DNA of 64,000 nucleotides, from NCBI GenBank assembly GCA_049289295.1, contig JBATLL010000016.1, forward strand, positions 97,783 to 161,782, read 5' to 3'. The translations under genes and the position numbers were made by a program. The stretch is from BOKV01 sp049289295 (lineage in GTDB: Bacteria; Pseudomonadota; Alphaproteobacteria; Rhizobiales; Rhizobiaceae). The notes under the pieces are model-generated. The model was not told the origin of the DNA. It did no database searches and was given only the letters and a program-made list of their open reading frames with translations. Shown here one piece after another: positions 18,058 to 27,198 of the stretch. How positions within the stretch are numbered: position 1 is the first letter of the stretch; each line of letters starts with the position of its first letter.

Positions 18058-21000
18058 TGCGCGCCATCGTCGAAGTAGCCATCCGCAATGCACGCCTGAC
18101 CATATCCGTCCTGCTGTTCTTCCTGATCGCGGGAACGCTTGCCTATCAGGAAATCCCGAAGGAAGCGGAGCCGGATATCAAGATACCTATCATCTATGTG
18201 AGCCTTGGCTACCAGGGGATTTCGCCTGAGGATTCCGAGCGCCTTCTCCTGCGCCCTATGGAAACCAAGCTGAAGACCATCACCGGCGTCAAGGAAATGC
18301 GCTCCACAGCCTATCAGGGCGGCGGCAACGTCATTGTGGAATTCCAGGCGGGTGCAGATCTCAACAAGGCGCTCGACGATGTGCGCAACAAGGTGTCGGA
18401 CGCCAAGCGCGATCTTCCAGATGGAGCCGACGAGCCGACCGTCAACGAAGTCAATATTTCTGAATTTCCCGTTCTTGTCGTGACATTGTCCGGCGAAGTA
18501 CCCGAACGCGCCCTGACCGAAGCTGCCCGCCATTTGCGGGACCGCATCGAGGAAGTGCCAGGCGTGCTCGATGCTGCTCTTCAGGGAGCCAGGGACGATC
18601 TCGTCGAAATCATCATCGATCCGATGAAGCTGTCTTCCTACGGCCTGCAGCTTGACCAGATGATCCGCGCGATGAACGCCAACAATTCGCTTGTTGCCGC
18701 CGGCGCACTGGAAGGCGGGGAGGGCAAGTATGCGGTCAAGGTTCCCTCGCTGATCGAAACTGTCGAGGATGTCGCCAACCTTCCCATTGTCGCAGGCCCC
18801 AATGCGGTGGTGCGCGCACGCGACCTTGCCACCATTCGCTCGACCTTCAAGGATGCTGAAACGATTGCCAGGCTCGATGGCAAGCCGGCTATCGCCATCG
18901 AGGTTTCCAAGCGCACGGGTGCCAATCTGGTCGAGACTGTTGACGAGGTTAAGTTCGTTGCCGAGGAATTCGCCCGGCTCCTGCCGCCCGGCGCCGTGAT
19001 TTCCTACAGCCAGGACAAGTCGACCACGATCCGCCAGTTGCTGGGTGATCTGGAAAACAGCGTTCTGACCGCCGTCATCCTCGTCTTCATCGTCATTCTC
19101 TACGCCCTGTCAGGGCGCGCATCACTGCTCATCGGCCTTGCCATCCCGGCTTCCTTCCTGATGGGCATTCTCGGCCTCTCGCTGACCGGCATGACCATCA
19201 ACATTGTCGTTCTGTTCAGCCTTATCCTGGCAGTCGGCATGCTTGTCGACGATGCTATCATTGTCACCGAATTTGCCGAACGGCGCATGACCGAGGGCAT
19301 GGACAAGAAGGAAGCCTTCGCGCTCGCTTCGCACCGCATGGCCGGACCGGTCATTGCCGCGACCATGACCCGCGTTGCCGCCTTCTCGCCGCTCCTGTTC
19401 TGGCCGGGCATCGTTGGCGAATTCATGAAATTCATGCCGATCACGCTGATTGCCACGCTTTCGGCATCCATGCTTTACGCACTCGTCTTCACGCCGACGC
19501 TTGGTGCGCTGTTTGCCAAGCCTACGATCGAGGACGGCCCGGCGCGCGATGGTGCCTACATGTGGATCGTGCACAAGGCGGTCAAGCATCCCTTCATGGT
19601 GCTGTTCCTGGGTGTGGGCCTGCTGGTCGCTGTTCCCGTGGTCTATGGCAAGATCGGCAAGGGGGTTGAATTCTTCCCCGATGTCGAGCCGGATTATGGT
19701 CTTCTCTATGTCCATGCGCGCGGCAACCTGTCCATCGAGGAAAAGGACGTCGCCGTAAGACAGGCCGAAGAGCGGATTCTCGGCTGGCCGGGCATCAAGA
19801 CCATCTACACCCGCGTCGGCAAGGCCGGAGAGGCAGGCGGTCAGCAGGTCGCGCAAGATGTCGTGGGCGTCATCCAGTACGAGTTTGTAGACTGGCGCGA
19901 GCGCAAGCCCGCCAACCAGATCCTCGCCGACCTGCGCATTGCCATGGAGGGAATTCCCGGCGTCGATATCGAAGTCTCGGTTCCTCAGGCTGGTCCTCCG
20001 ACCGGCAAGGCAATCCAGGTGCGTCTGGGCGCCGCCGATCCGGTCAACCTGAACGCCACGGCAAAGGAAATTGCCGCAATGCTCGATGATACCGAGTCGG
20101 TCATCGACGTGTCTGACGGTTTGCCGCCGCCAGGTGTCGACTGGGAACTCAATGTCGATCGCTCGAAGGCCGCGCGCTATGGTGTGGGACCGGGCTCGGT
20201 CGGCACTGTCGTGCAGCTAGTGACCACTGGCCTCAAGCTGACGGACTACCGCCCCGCCGGGGTTGATGATGCGGTCGATATCCGCCTGCGCCTGCCTGAG
20301 GATCGCCGTACACTGTCCACGCTCGACCAGCTGCGCGTTGAAACCCCGCAGGGTGCCGTGCCCATCTCGAATTTCGTCAAGCGCGAACCCGCGCGCAGCA
20401 CTGGCGTGCTCAATCGCATCGATGGCGTGAGAACCGTGACGGTCCAGGCAGGCATCCGCGAGGGCGTGCAGGCTGACAAGGTGCGCCAGGCCGTTGTCGA
20501 CAAGATCGAGGCCCTGGCTCCCGAACAACGCGGCATCCGCTGGAAACTGGCTGGCGAGGACGAGGAACAGAAGGCTGCCGGCGAATTCCTGTCCAAGGCA
20601 GCTGCTGCGGCCGTGTTCCTGATCTTCGTCGTGCTTCTGGCGCAGTTCAACAATTTCCTGTCGGTCGGACTGGTACTGTCTGCCGTCATCATGTCGACGA
20701 TTGGCGTGTTCCTTGGCCTGCTCGTCATGGGCCAGCCCTTCGGCGTTGTCATGACCGGTATCGGCATCATTGCGCTGGCGGGCGTCGTCGTGAACAACAA
20801 CATCGTTCTCATCGACACCTATGACCATTTGCGCCGGGAAGGCTGGGACAAGCTTGAAGCAGTTCTGCAAACCTGCCGTGAACGTGCTCGCCCGGTGGTC
20901 CTGACTGCAGTGACGGCAATCCTGGGCGTCCTGCCGATTGCCTTTGCCGTCAACCTTGAGATCATGAACCACGAGACGACCTATGGCGCGCCATCGACCC

Positions 21001-21323
21001 AATGGTGGATTTCGCTATCGAGCGCCATTGTCTTCGGCCTGGCCTTCTCGACCGTGCTCACGCTGATTGTGACCCCGTCGCTGCTGATGATCGTCACCCG
21101 TTCGAACGAGAGCCGCAAGGTTGGCCTTCTGGCCCGCTACGGCTGGTTCAAACGTCGGGAATCGAGGGTGGAAACGCCCGAGCAGGTGGAAATGCCTGCG
21201 CCCGCTGCAGCACCAGCCGCCGTCATTGTGGCTGGCGAAGCGCCTGGCAAGACATCAAAGGTCGCAGCAAAGGACGAAGGTCCTAGGCGCAGGCGTCCAC
21301 CGCGCAGGCAGGCTGCCGAATAG
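18057..21323 (+). CDS. RND efflux transporter permease (AcrB/MexB-like, HAE family)
   Basis: Inner-membrane proton-driven pump subunit, 1088 aa, with the standard duplicated architecture: TM1, a large periplasmic porter/docking domain, TM2-6, then the repeat. Proton-relay aspartates are visible as Asp398-Asp399 in AVGMLVDDAIIVTEF. The second half has the matching GVVVNNNIVLIDTYDHLRREG. The substrate is unknown; members near this sequence are generic multidrug or solvent pumps. No outer-membrane factor is encoded beside it, so it must use one made elsewhere. The C terminus carries an extra tail of about 60 residues, rich in Ala/Pro and ending in a cluster of Arg and Pro, probably cytoplasmic. 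A strong terminator follows. Confidence 0.93.
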   Translation: MRAIVEVAIRNARLTISVLLFFLIAGTLAYQEIPKEAEPDIKIPIIYVSLGYQGISPEDSERLLLRPMETKLKTITGVKEMRSTAYQGGGNVIVEFQAGADLNKALDDVRNKVSDAKRDLPDGADEPTVNEVNISEFPVLVVTLSGEVPERALTEAARHLRDRIEEVPGVLDAALQGARDDLVEIIIDPMKLSSYGLQLDQMIRAMNANNSLVAAGALEGGEGKYAVKVPSLIETVEDVANLPIVAGPNAVVRARDLATIRSTFKDAETIARLDGKPAIAIEVSKRTGANLVETVDEVKFVAEEFARLLPPGAVISYSQDKSTTIRQLLGDLENSVLTAVILVFIVILYALSGRASLLIGLAIPASFLMGILGLSLTGMTINIVVLFSLILAVGMLVDDAIIVTEFAERRMTEGMDKKEAFALASHRMAGPVIAATMTRVAAFSPLLFWPGIVGEFMKFMPITLIATLSASMLYALVFTPTLGALFAKPTIEDGPARDGAYMWIVHKAVKHPFMVLFLGVGLLVAVPVVYGKIGKGVEFFPDVEPDYGLLYVHARGNLSIEEKDVAVRQAEERILGWPGIKTIYTRVGKAGEAGGQQVAQDVVGVIQYEFVDWRERKPANQILADLRIAMEGIPGVDIEVSVPQAGPPTGKAIQVRLGAADPVNLNATAKEIAAMLDDTESVIDVSDGLPPPGVDWELNVDRSKAARYGVGPGSVGTVVQLVTTGLKLTDYRPAGVDDAVDIRLRLPEDRRTLSTLDQLRVETPQGAVPISNFVKREPARSTGVLNRIDGVRTVTVQAGIREGVQADKVRQAVVDKIEALAPEQRGIRWKLAGEDEEQKAAGEFLSKAAAAAVFLIFVVLLAQFNNFLSVGLVLSAVIMSTIGVFLGLLVMGQPFGVVMTGIGIIALAGVVVNNNIVLIDTYDHLRREGWDKLEAVLQTCRERARPVVLTAVTAILGVLPIAFAVNLEIMNHETTYGAPSTQWWISLSSAIVFGLAFSTVLTLIVTPSLLMIVTRSNESRKVGLLARYGWFKRRESRVETPEQVEMPAPAAAPAAVIVAGEAPGKTSKVAAKDEGPRRRRPPRRQAAE

Positions 21324-21346
21324 TTGCTGGCCTCAAGGTCCGATTG

Positions 21347-21389
21347 GAAAACCGCCGGTGGAGCGCTCCACCGGCGGTTTTCTTTTTTG
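21347..21389 (+). terminator. Rho-independent terminator after the RND operon
   Basis: Near-perfect 14-bp stem: AAAACCGCCGGTGG (21348-21361) pairs with CCACCGGCGGTTTT (21368-21381) around a short loop, followed by a T-rich run (TTTTCTTTTTT). It may also act weakly on the converging hydrolase gene. Confidence 0.93.
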
Positions 21390-21402
21390 CTGTCAGGTCG
21401 CC

Positions 21403-22086
21403 TCAGCGCAAAAGCATCGTTTCCTCGATCCCGCCTTCGATCAGGCCGAGACGCTTGTCGAGGTAGAGGCCGCATTCCTCGATCAGATCGTTGGAATGCT
21501 GGGTGAAGAAGTGGTTGGCACCCGGAATCGTCTTCTGTGTGATGACAATGCCTTTCTGGGTCTTCAGCTTGTCCACGAGAGACTGCACGTCATTTGACGG
21601 CGCAACGCGGTCATTGTCGCCATGAATGATCAGTCCCGAGGACGGGCAGGGCGCCAGGAACGAGAAGTCATACACGTTGGGCTGCGGTGCAATCGAGATG
21701 AAACCCTCGATTTCGGGACGGCGCATCAGCAACTGCATGCCGATCCACGCACCGAACGAAAAGCCGGCCACCCAGCAGCCACGCGCATCGGGATGCAGTG
21801 ACTGGACCCAGTCGAGTGCCGCGGCAGCATCGGACAGTTCGCCAACGCCATGGTCGAATTCGCCCTGGCTGCGACCCACACCACGGAAATTGAAGCGAAG
21901 TGTCGTGAAATTGCGTTCCACGAACATGTAGAACAGATCATAGACGATCTGGTTGTTCATCGTCCCACCGAACTTGGGATGGGGATGGGGGTGGAGCACG
22001 ATGGCGATGGGCGCATTCTTGTCTTTGGAGGGTTGGTAGCGTCCCTCAAGGCGTCCGTCAGGTCCGTTGAAGATGACTTCTGGCAT
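21403..22086 (-). CDS. Alpha/beta hydrolase (COG2945-like)
   Basis: 227-aa cytoplasmic hydrolase of unknown substrate. Catalytic residues: nucleophile Ser in GFSFGAWIG, Asp in IHGDNDRVAP and His in GANHFFTQH. The oxyanion-loop motif HPHPKFGGTMNN near the N terminus is typical of this subgroup. The start ATG at 22086 has AAGGAG upstream; in-frame codons up to 22176 are not conserved-looking. It is divergent from the Fe-S cluster operon. No evidence ties it to that pathway. Confidence 0.88.
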   Translation of the reverse strand: MPEVIFNGPDGRLEGRYQPSKDKNAPIAIVLHPHPHPKFGGTMNNQIVYDLFYMFVERNFTTLRFNFRGVGRSQGEFDHGVGELSDAAAALDWVQSLHPDARGCWVAGFSFGAWIGMQLLMRRPEIEGFISIAPQPNVYDFSFLAPCPSSGLIIHGDNDRVAPSNDVQSLVDKLKTQKGIVITQKTIPGANHFFTQHSNDLIEECGLYLDKRLGLIEGGIEETMLLR

Positions 22087-22277
22087 ACTTGCTCCTTGTT
22101 GGCTGGCTTCGCCAAATCGCTGGCATCTGTTTTGGCCCCGGCCACGCTTGACCGGCCATGGCTGTCCGCCTATCACTCACCCTGGAACCTGTCCGATACG
22201 TGCAAATGATGGGCAGTTGGGCCACCTTGCCGGGCGGCTGTCTGTGTGAGACGCCTTCATAGACAATCGCAGCCGCA

Positions 22278-22292
22278 AATTTCAAGGAAATT
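22278..22292. promoter_or_regulatory. Perfect palindrome upstream of the SUF operon
   Basis: AATTTC-AAG-GAAATT, 54 bp before the first ATG of the desulfurase/suf operon. It is a good candidate operator. It does not match the Irr box or a RirA/Rrf2-type site as I know them, so the regulator is unknown. Confidence 0.4.
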
Positions 22293-22345
22293 GCGTCGCG
22301 CCATGTCCGGCACGTGTCGCCGATGGATTGGGATGGAAGCGTGTG

Positions 22346-23533
22346 ATGACCGCCATGGGGTCCAGGGCCTATCTCGATTACAACGCCTCGGCACCGCTGA
22401 CGCCGCACGCGCGCGCCGCCATGCTCGCTGCCCTTGAGGATTGCGGAAACGCTTCGTCGGTCCATGCGGAAGGTCGCCTGGCAAGGAAGCGCATCGAAGG
22501 CGCGCGCTCGGCATTGGCAGGCGTCCTGCGCTGCGAACCAAAGCAGGTCATCTTCACATCCGGGGCCACGGAAGCTGCCAATATGGCGCTGACACCAGTT
22601 CTCATGGCAGGTGGCCAGGCCCTCCCGGTTTCACGCCTGTTCATGGGAGCGGGCGAACATGCCTGCATTCTGGCGGGCGGACGCTTTGCGAAAACGGCTG
22701 TCGAGAGCGTGCCGATCGGTAGCGATGGCCTCGTTGATCCAGACAATCTTGCGCGCCAGCTTGCTACCCACGATCAGGCATCCGGTGCTGCCATGGTCGC
22801 CATCCAGCACGCCAACAATGAAACCGGCGTCATCCAGCCGCTGGAGGCAATAGGCGAGGTCGTGCGCCGCCATCAGGCGATCCTGCTGGTGGATGCCGTG
22901 CAGTCGCTGGGCAAGATGCCAGTGAACCTGGCTGCACTTCATGCCGATATCGCCATTTTTTCCGCCCACAAGCTCGGCGGACCGCAGGGTGCCGGTGCGC
23001 TGGTGCTGGCCTCGCCGGCACTGGGCCCGCCAGCATTGTTGCGCGGAGGCGGGCAGGAGAATCATCATAGAGCGGGAACCGAAAACGTCGCAGCCATCGC
23101 CGGTTTCGGCGCAGCGGCCGAAAATTGCGGCTCAGACGTGGATTTCTCGCGAATTTCCCGTATGAGGGACTCGATTGAAGCGCAATTGCGCACTATATCC
23201 CGTGAGGCAGGGAGCAATGTGGGGGAGCCGGTCTTTTTCGGTGCCGCCGCTCCCCGTCTGGGCAACACGTCCTGCTTTGCGGTAGAAGGCATTCGCGCAG
23301 AAACCGCACTGATCGCGCTTGATCTGGCTGGCGTGGCCGTATCCTCCGGATCGGCCTGCTCCTCGGGCAAGGTGGGCAGGTCGCATGTCCTGTCGGCAAT
23401 GGGTGTCGGCAACAATCTGGCTTCGGCCGCGCTTCGCGTTTCGATCGGACGTGAAACGGGCGAAGAGCAAATCGGGCGGTTCACCGCCGCCTGGAAAGAC
23501 ATAGTCAGACGGATGGCCAGCGCCGCCGCCTGA
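22346..23533 (+). CDS. Cysteine desulfurase, NifS/IscS type (first gene of SUF operon)
   Basis: PLP enzyme that takes sulfur from cysteine as a persulfide. It is 395 aa. The N terminus AYLDYNASAPLTP is typical of group I desulfurases, PLP binds Lys209 in FSAHKLGGPQGAG, and the catalytic Cys338 sits in the flexible loop SSGSACSSGKVG. The long loop marks it as NifS/IscS-like, unlike the SufS further down the operon. Start ATG 22346 is preceded by GGATGGAAG. sufB starts 50 bp later. Having a class I desulfurase ahead of sufBCDS is a known alphaproteobacterial arrangement; it may also feed sulfur to tRNA thiolation. Confidence 0.92.
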   Translation: MTAMGSRAYLDYNASAPLTPHARAAMLAALEDCGNASSVHAEGRLARKRIEGARSALAGVLRCEPKQVIFTSGATEAANMALTPVLMAGGQALPVSRLFMGAGEHACILAGGRFAKTAVESVPIGSDGLVDPDNLARQLATHDQASGAAMVAIQHANNETGVIQPLEAIGEVVRRHQAILLVDAVQSLGKMPVNLAALHADIAIFSAHKLGGPQGAGALVLASPALGPPALLRGGGQENHHRAGTENVAAIAGFGAAAENCGSDVDFSRISRMRDSIEAQLRTISREAGSNVGEPVFFGAAAPRLGNTSCFAVEGIRAETALIALDLAGVAVSSGSACSSGKVGRSHVLSAMGVGNNLASAALRVSIGRETGEEQIGRFTAAWKDIVRRMASAAA

Positions 23534-23583
23534 GTGTGAACATCAACTGGCGGGCCTTGAACCCGCAAAGGATGGAGAGACAC

Positions 23584-25122
23584 ATGCCTGCAGTGCAGGA
23601 AACAATTGACGCCGTCAAAAGCCTTGACGTCGACAAGTACAAATACGGCTTTTCCTCCGATATCGAGTCCGAATTGGCCCCCAAGGGTCTCAGCGAGGAT
23701 ACGATTCGCCTGATTTCCGCGAAGAAGGACGAGCCGGAATGGATGCTGGAATGGCGGCTTGAAGCCTATCGCCGCTGGCTGACGATGGACGAGCCGACCT
23801 GGGCGCGCGTCGAATATCCCAAGATCGATTTTCAGGAAATCTACTATTACGCCGCCCCGAAGAACTTCGGTGACGGGCCGAAATCGCTTGACGAGGTCGA
23901 CCCCGAATTGCTGCGCACCTATGAGAAGCTCGGCATTCCGCTGAAGGAACAGGAAATCCTGGCAGGCGTTCGCAAGGCCGGTGAACCGTCCCCCATCGAG
24001 GCGGAAGGCAGCGAGAATGGGTCCGACAATGTCTACAAGTCGGGCAGGGTCGCGGTCGATGCGGTCTTCGACAGCGTGTCGGTGGTCACCACCTTCAAGG
24101 CCGAACTCGCAAAGGCCGGTGTGATCTTCTGCTCGATTTCCGAAGCCATCCGTGAACATCCCGATCTGGTTCGCAAATATCTCGCCTCGGTTGTGCCGGT
24201 AAGCGACAATTATTATGCGACTCTGAACAGCGCCGTCTTCACCGACGGTTCCTTCGTCTATGTGCCGCAGGGCGTTCGCTGCCCGATGGAACTGTCGACC
24301 TATTTCCGTATCAACGAGAAGAATACCGGCCAGTTCGAGCGCACGCTGATCATTGCCGAGAAGGGCGCCTACGTCTCCTATCTGGAAGGCTGCACGGCTC
24401 CCCAGCGCGACGAGAACCAGCTTCATGCTGCCGTGGTCGAACTGGTTGCGATGGAAGACGCCGAGATCAAATATTCGACGGTCCAGAACTGGTATCCGGG
24501 CGATGAGAATGGCAAGGGCGGTATTTACAACTTCGTCACAAAGCGCGGTGACTGCCGTGGCGCTAACTCCAAGATTTCCTGGACGCAGGTTGAAACCGGG
24601 TCCGCAATCACCTGGAAATACCCGTCGTGCATCCTGCGTGGCGATGGCTCGCGCGGCGAATTCTATTCGATCGCGGTCTCGAATGGCGCACAGCAGGTTG
24701 ATTCCGGCACCAAGATGATTCACTTGGGCAAGAACACCTCCAGCCGCATCATCTCGAAGGGCATTTCCGCCGGGCGATCCAACAACACCTATCGCGGACA
24801 GGTGTCGGCGCATCGCAAGGCAGCAAATGCGCGGAACTTCACCCAGTGCGATTCGTTGCTGATCGGCAACAATTGCGGTGCCCATACCGTGCCCTATATC
24901 GAGGCGAAAAACGCCTCCGCCCAGTTCGAGCACGAGGCAACAACGTCCAAGATTTCCGACGACCAGCTCTTCTATTGCTTGCAGCGCGGTATCCCGGAAG
25001 AAGAAGCGATCGCCCTGATCGTCAACGGCTTCGTCAAGGAAGTGATTCAGGAACTGCCGATGGAGTTCGCCGTCGAAGCGCAGAAGCTGATCGGGATTTC
25101 ACTGGAAGGGAGCGTGGGCTGA
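23584..25122 (+). CDS. sufB: Fe-S cluster scaffold subunit SufB
   Basis: Scaffold of the SufBC2D complex on which clusters are built. It is 512 aa with the ATG at 23584 and GGAGAG upstream; an upstream in-frame GTG at 23536 has no ribosome binding site. Typical sequence runs include YKYGFSSDIESELAPKGLS, EPEWMLEWRLEAYRRW, VPQGVRCPMELSTYFRIN and RGAN-SKISWTQVETGSAITW. The C-terminal beta-helix part includes the conserved Cys in RNFTQCDSLLIG. Neighbours sufC, sufD and sufS confirm identity. Confidence 0.97.
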   Translation: MPAVQETIDAVKSLDVDKYKYGFSSDIESELAPKGLSEDTIRLISAKKDEPEWMLEWRLEAYRRWLTMDEPTWARVEYPKIDFQEIYYYAAPKNFGDGPKSLDEVDPELLRTYEKLGIPLKEQEILAGVRKAGEPSPIEAEGSENGSDNVYKSGRVAVDAVFDSVSVVTTFKAELAKAGVIFCSISEAIREHPDLVRKYLASVVPVSDNYYATLNSAVFTDGSFVYVPQGVRCPMELSTYFRINEKNTGQFERTLIIAEKGAYVSYLEGCTAPQRDENQLHAAVVELVAMEDAEIKYSTVQNWYPGDENGKGGIYNFVTKRGDCRGANSKISWTQVETGSAITWKYPSCILRGDGSRGEFYSIAVSNGAQQVDSGTKMIHLGKNTSSRIISKGISAGRSNNTYRGQVSAHRKAANARNFTQCDSLLIGNNCGAHTVPYIEAKNASAQFEHEATTSKISDDQLFYCLQRGIPEEEAIALIVNGFVKEVIQELPMEFAVEAQKLIGISLEGSVG

Positions 25123-25165
25123 ACGTCCGCAGCACCTGGTTAGAGACAGAATTGAAAGTGGCAAG

Positions 25166-25921
25166 ATGATCGAAATCAAGAATCTCCACGTCGCGCTTGA
25201 AGAAGACGGCACCGAAATCATCAAGGGGCTGAACTTGCGCGTGAAGCCCGGCGAAGTCGCTGCCATCATGGGGCCGAACGGCTCCGGCAAATCGACGCTT
25301 TCCTATGCGCTTTCCGGCCGCGACGGCTACGAGATCACGTCGGGCTCTGTGATATTCAATGGCCTGAACATTCTGGAAATGGAGCCCGACGAGCGCGCGG
25401 CGGCTGGCTTGTTCCTCGCTTTCCAGTATCCCGTCGAGATACCGGGTGTCGCGATGATGAACTTTCTCAAGGCGGCGATGAACTCGCAGCGCAAGGCGCG
25501 CGGCGAAGCAGAATATTCGACTCCGGAATTCATCCGCCGCGTCAAGGAAGAGGCAGGCAAGCTTGGCATTTCCATGGACATGCTCAAGCGCCCGCTCAAT
25601 GTGGGCTTTTCCGGTGGTGAGAAGAAGCGCGCCGAAATCCTGCAGATGGCGCTGTTGCAGCCAAAACTGTGCGTCATGGACGAAACCGATTCAGGGCTCG
25701 ATATCGACGCCTTGAAGATCGTCTCCGGTGGCGTCAATGCGCTACGTGGACCCGACCGCTCCTTCATCGTCATCACGCACTATCAGCGCCTGCTGGAGCA
25801 CATCGTGCCGGACACGGTTCATGTCCTCTACAAGGGCCGGATCATCAAGTCCGGTGGGCCGGAACTGGCTCTCCACCTCGAGGAAAAGGGCTATGCCGAC
25901 GTCATCGCCGCGGCAGCCTGA
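25166..25921 (+). CDS. sufC: SUF ATPase SufC
   Basis: ABC-type ATPase of the SufBCD scaffold, 251 aa. Walker A is GPNGSGKST (about 36-44), the signature is FSGGEKKRAEIL, and Walker B is CVMDETDSGLDIDA with the SufC-specific spacing. It lies 43 bp after sufB and 5 bp before sufD. Confidence 0.97.
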   Translation: MIEIKNLHVALEEDGTEIIKGLNLRVKPGEVAAIMGPNGSGKSTLSYALSGRDGYEITSGSVIFNGLNILEMEPDERAAAGLFLAFQYPVEIPGVAMMNFLKAAMNSQRKARGEAEYSTPEFIRRVKEEAGKLGISMDMLKRPLNVGFSGGEKKRAEILQMALLQPKLCVMDETDSGLDIDALKIVSGGVNALRGPDRSFIVITHYQRLLEHIVPDTVHVLYKGRIIKSGGPELALHLEEKGYADVIAAAA

Positions 25922-25926
25922 GCGAG

Positions 25927-27198
25927 ATGGCCATGCTGAAAAAACTGGAAAGACTGACGCCTGCCGAAGATGCAATCCTGTCTGCCGCCAGCCAGATGGA
26001 AGCTGGTGACGCAAGGCGCAGGGAGGCAGCCGCCTTGCTGCGCGACCAGGGCCTGCCTACACGGCGTGTCGAAGCCTGGCATTATACGGACCTGCGCAAC
26101 ACGCTCAAATCCTTCGCGCCGCCAGCTAGCCGACCCGAAGCAGCGGCGATCGCGGCATTCATTGATGCTGATGCAGCAATTGCCGGTGCAGCGCGCGTTC
26201 CGTTTCTCGATGGCGTTCATCTTGCCGACAATGCCGACAGCCTGCCAGAAGGCGTCCGGCTGACCAGGGGGGCTGCCGCCTCCGGCTGGCGTCACCGGTC
26301 AGACACGATCGCGCAGTTGAACACCATGTTCGCAGGTGACGGGGTGCGCGTCGCGGTCGATCCGGGTGTCAATGTGCGCCAGGCCATCGCACTGGTTCAT
26401 GGAACTTCCACCGCGGCCAGCATGGCGTTGCGCCATTCGGTCGAACTGGCCAATGGTGCCGAGGCTACCTTCATCGAGCAGCATGCCTCGGCTGACGGAA
26501 TTGCCTCGCTGTCGAACACGGTGACAGGCCTCACGCTGGAAGAAGGCGCGAAGGCCCAGTGGGTTATCGTCCAGCAGGAGGGGGATGCAGCACGTCATCT
26601 GGCGCAGTTGAACGTCACACTTGGCAAGGGCGCGCACCTGACCATTCTCGTGCTCAATGCCGGCGGTGCGCTGGTGCGACGCGAGATCAATGTGGTGGTA
26701 CGCGGCGAAGGCTCCCAACTGGTCATTCGTGGCGTGAACCTCATCGCAGGGCAATCCCACATCGATGTCACCACCAGCCTGATCCATGAGGTTCCCGACA
26801 CTGTCTCCTCCGAGATCTTCCGCAATGTCGTGCTGGACCAGGGCAGGGGCGTGTTCCAGGGCGAGATCAGGGTTGCCCAGGCGGCGCAGAAGACCGATGC
26901 CCGCATGGCCTGCAACACCCTGCTTCTGTCCGACGAGGCGGAATTCTCCGCCAAACCGGAACTCGAGATTTTCGCCGATGACGTCCAGTGCGCTCATGGC
27001 GCGACGGTTGCGGATATCGATCCCAACCATCTGTTCTATCTGCGCGCGCGCGGCATTCCCGAAAAGCTGGCGCGGTCATTGCTCGTCAGGGCCTTTGTCG
27101 AGGAAGTGTTCGAGGAACCGGTCGAGAAGGCAGGCATGGAAGCGTTGGGCGACAATCTGGTCGAGCGTATCGAGAACTGGCTGGACCGCCATGGATGA
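25927..27198 (+). CDS. sufD: Fe-S cluster scaffold subunit SufD
   Basis: Paralogue of SufB in the SufBC2D complex, needed for iron acquisition during assembly. It is 423 aa from the ATG at 25927 (MAMLKKLERL); an ATG two codons later is equally possible. The open frame extends far upstream inside sufC, but that part is a shadow. Conserved C-terminal features include the His of CAHGATVADIDPNHLFYL and the helical motif ARGIPEKLARSLLVRAF. Its last 8 bp overlap sufS. Confidence 0.95.
   Translation: MAMLKKLERLTPAEDAILSAASQMEAGDARRREAAALLRDQGLPTRRVEAWHYTDLRNTLKSFAPPASRPEAAAIAAFIDADAAIAGAARVPFLDGVHLADNADSLPEGVRLTRGAAASGWRHRSDTIAQLNTMFAGDGVRVAVDPGVNVRQAIALVHGTSTAASMALRHSVELANGAEATFIEQHASADGIASLSNTVTGLTLEEGAKAQWVIVQQEGDAARHLAQLNVTLGKGAHLTILVLNAGGALVRREINVVVRGEGSQLVIRGVNLIAGQSHIDVTTSLIHEVPDTVSSEIFRNVVLDQGRGVFQGEIRVAQAAQKTDARMACNTLLLSDEAEFSAKPELEIFADDVQCAHGATVADIDPNHLFYLRARGIPEKLARSLLVRAFVEEVFEEPVEKAGMEALGDNLVERIENWLDRHG

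Noticed and set aside
19122..19856. 244-aa minus-strand ORF inside the RND permease gene
   Set aside because: His/Asp/Gln-rich antisense shadow of a transporter gene.
23065..24933. 622-aa minus-strand ORF opposite the desulfurase and sufB
   Set aside because: Long open frame caused by high-GC codon bias; it covers two certain genes on the other strand.
25669..25926. Upstream extension of sufD into sufC
   Set aside because: This part is read out of frame inside sufC; the true start is ATG 25927.
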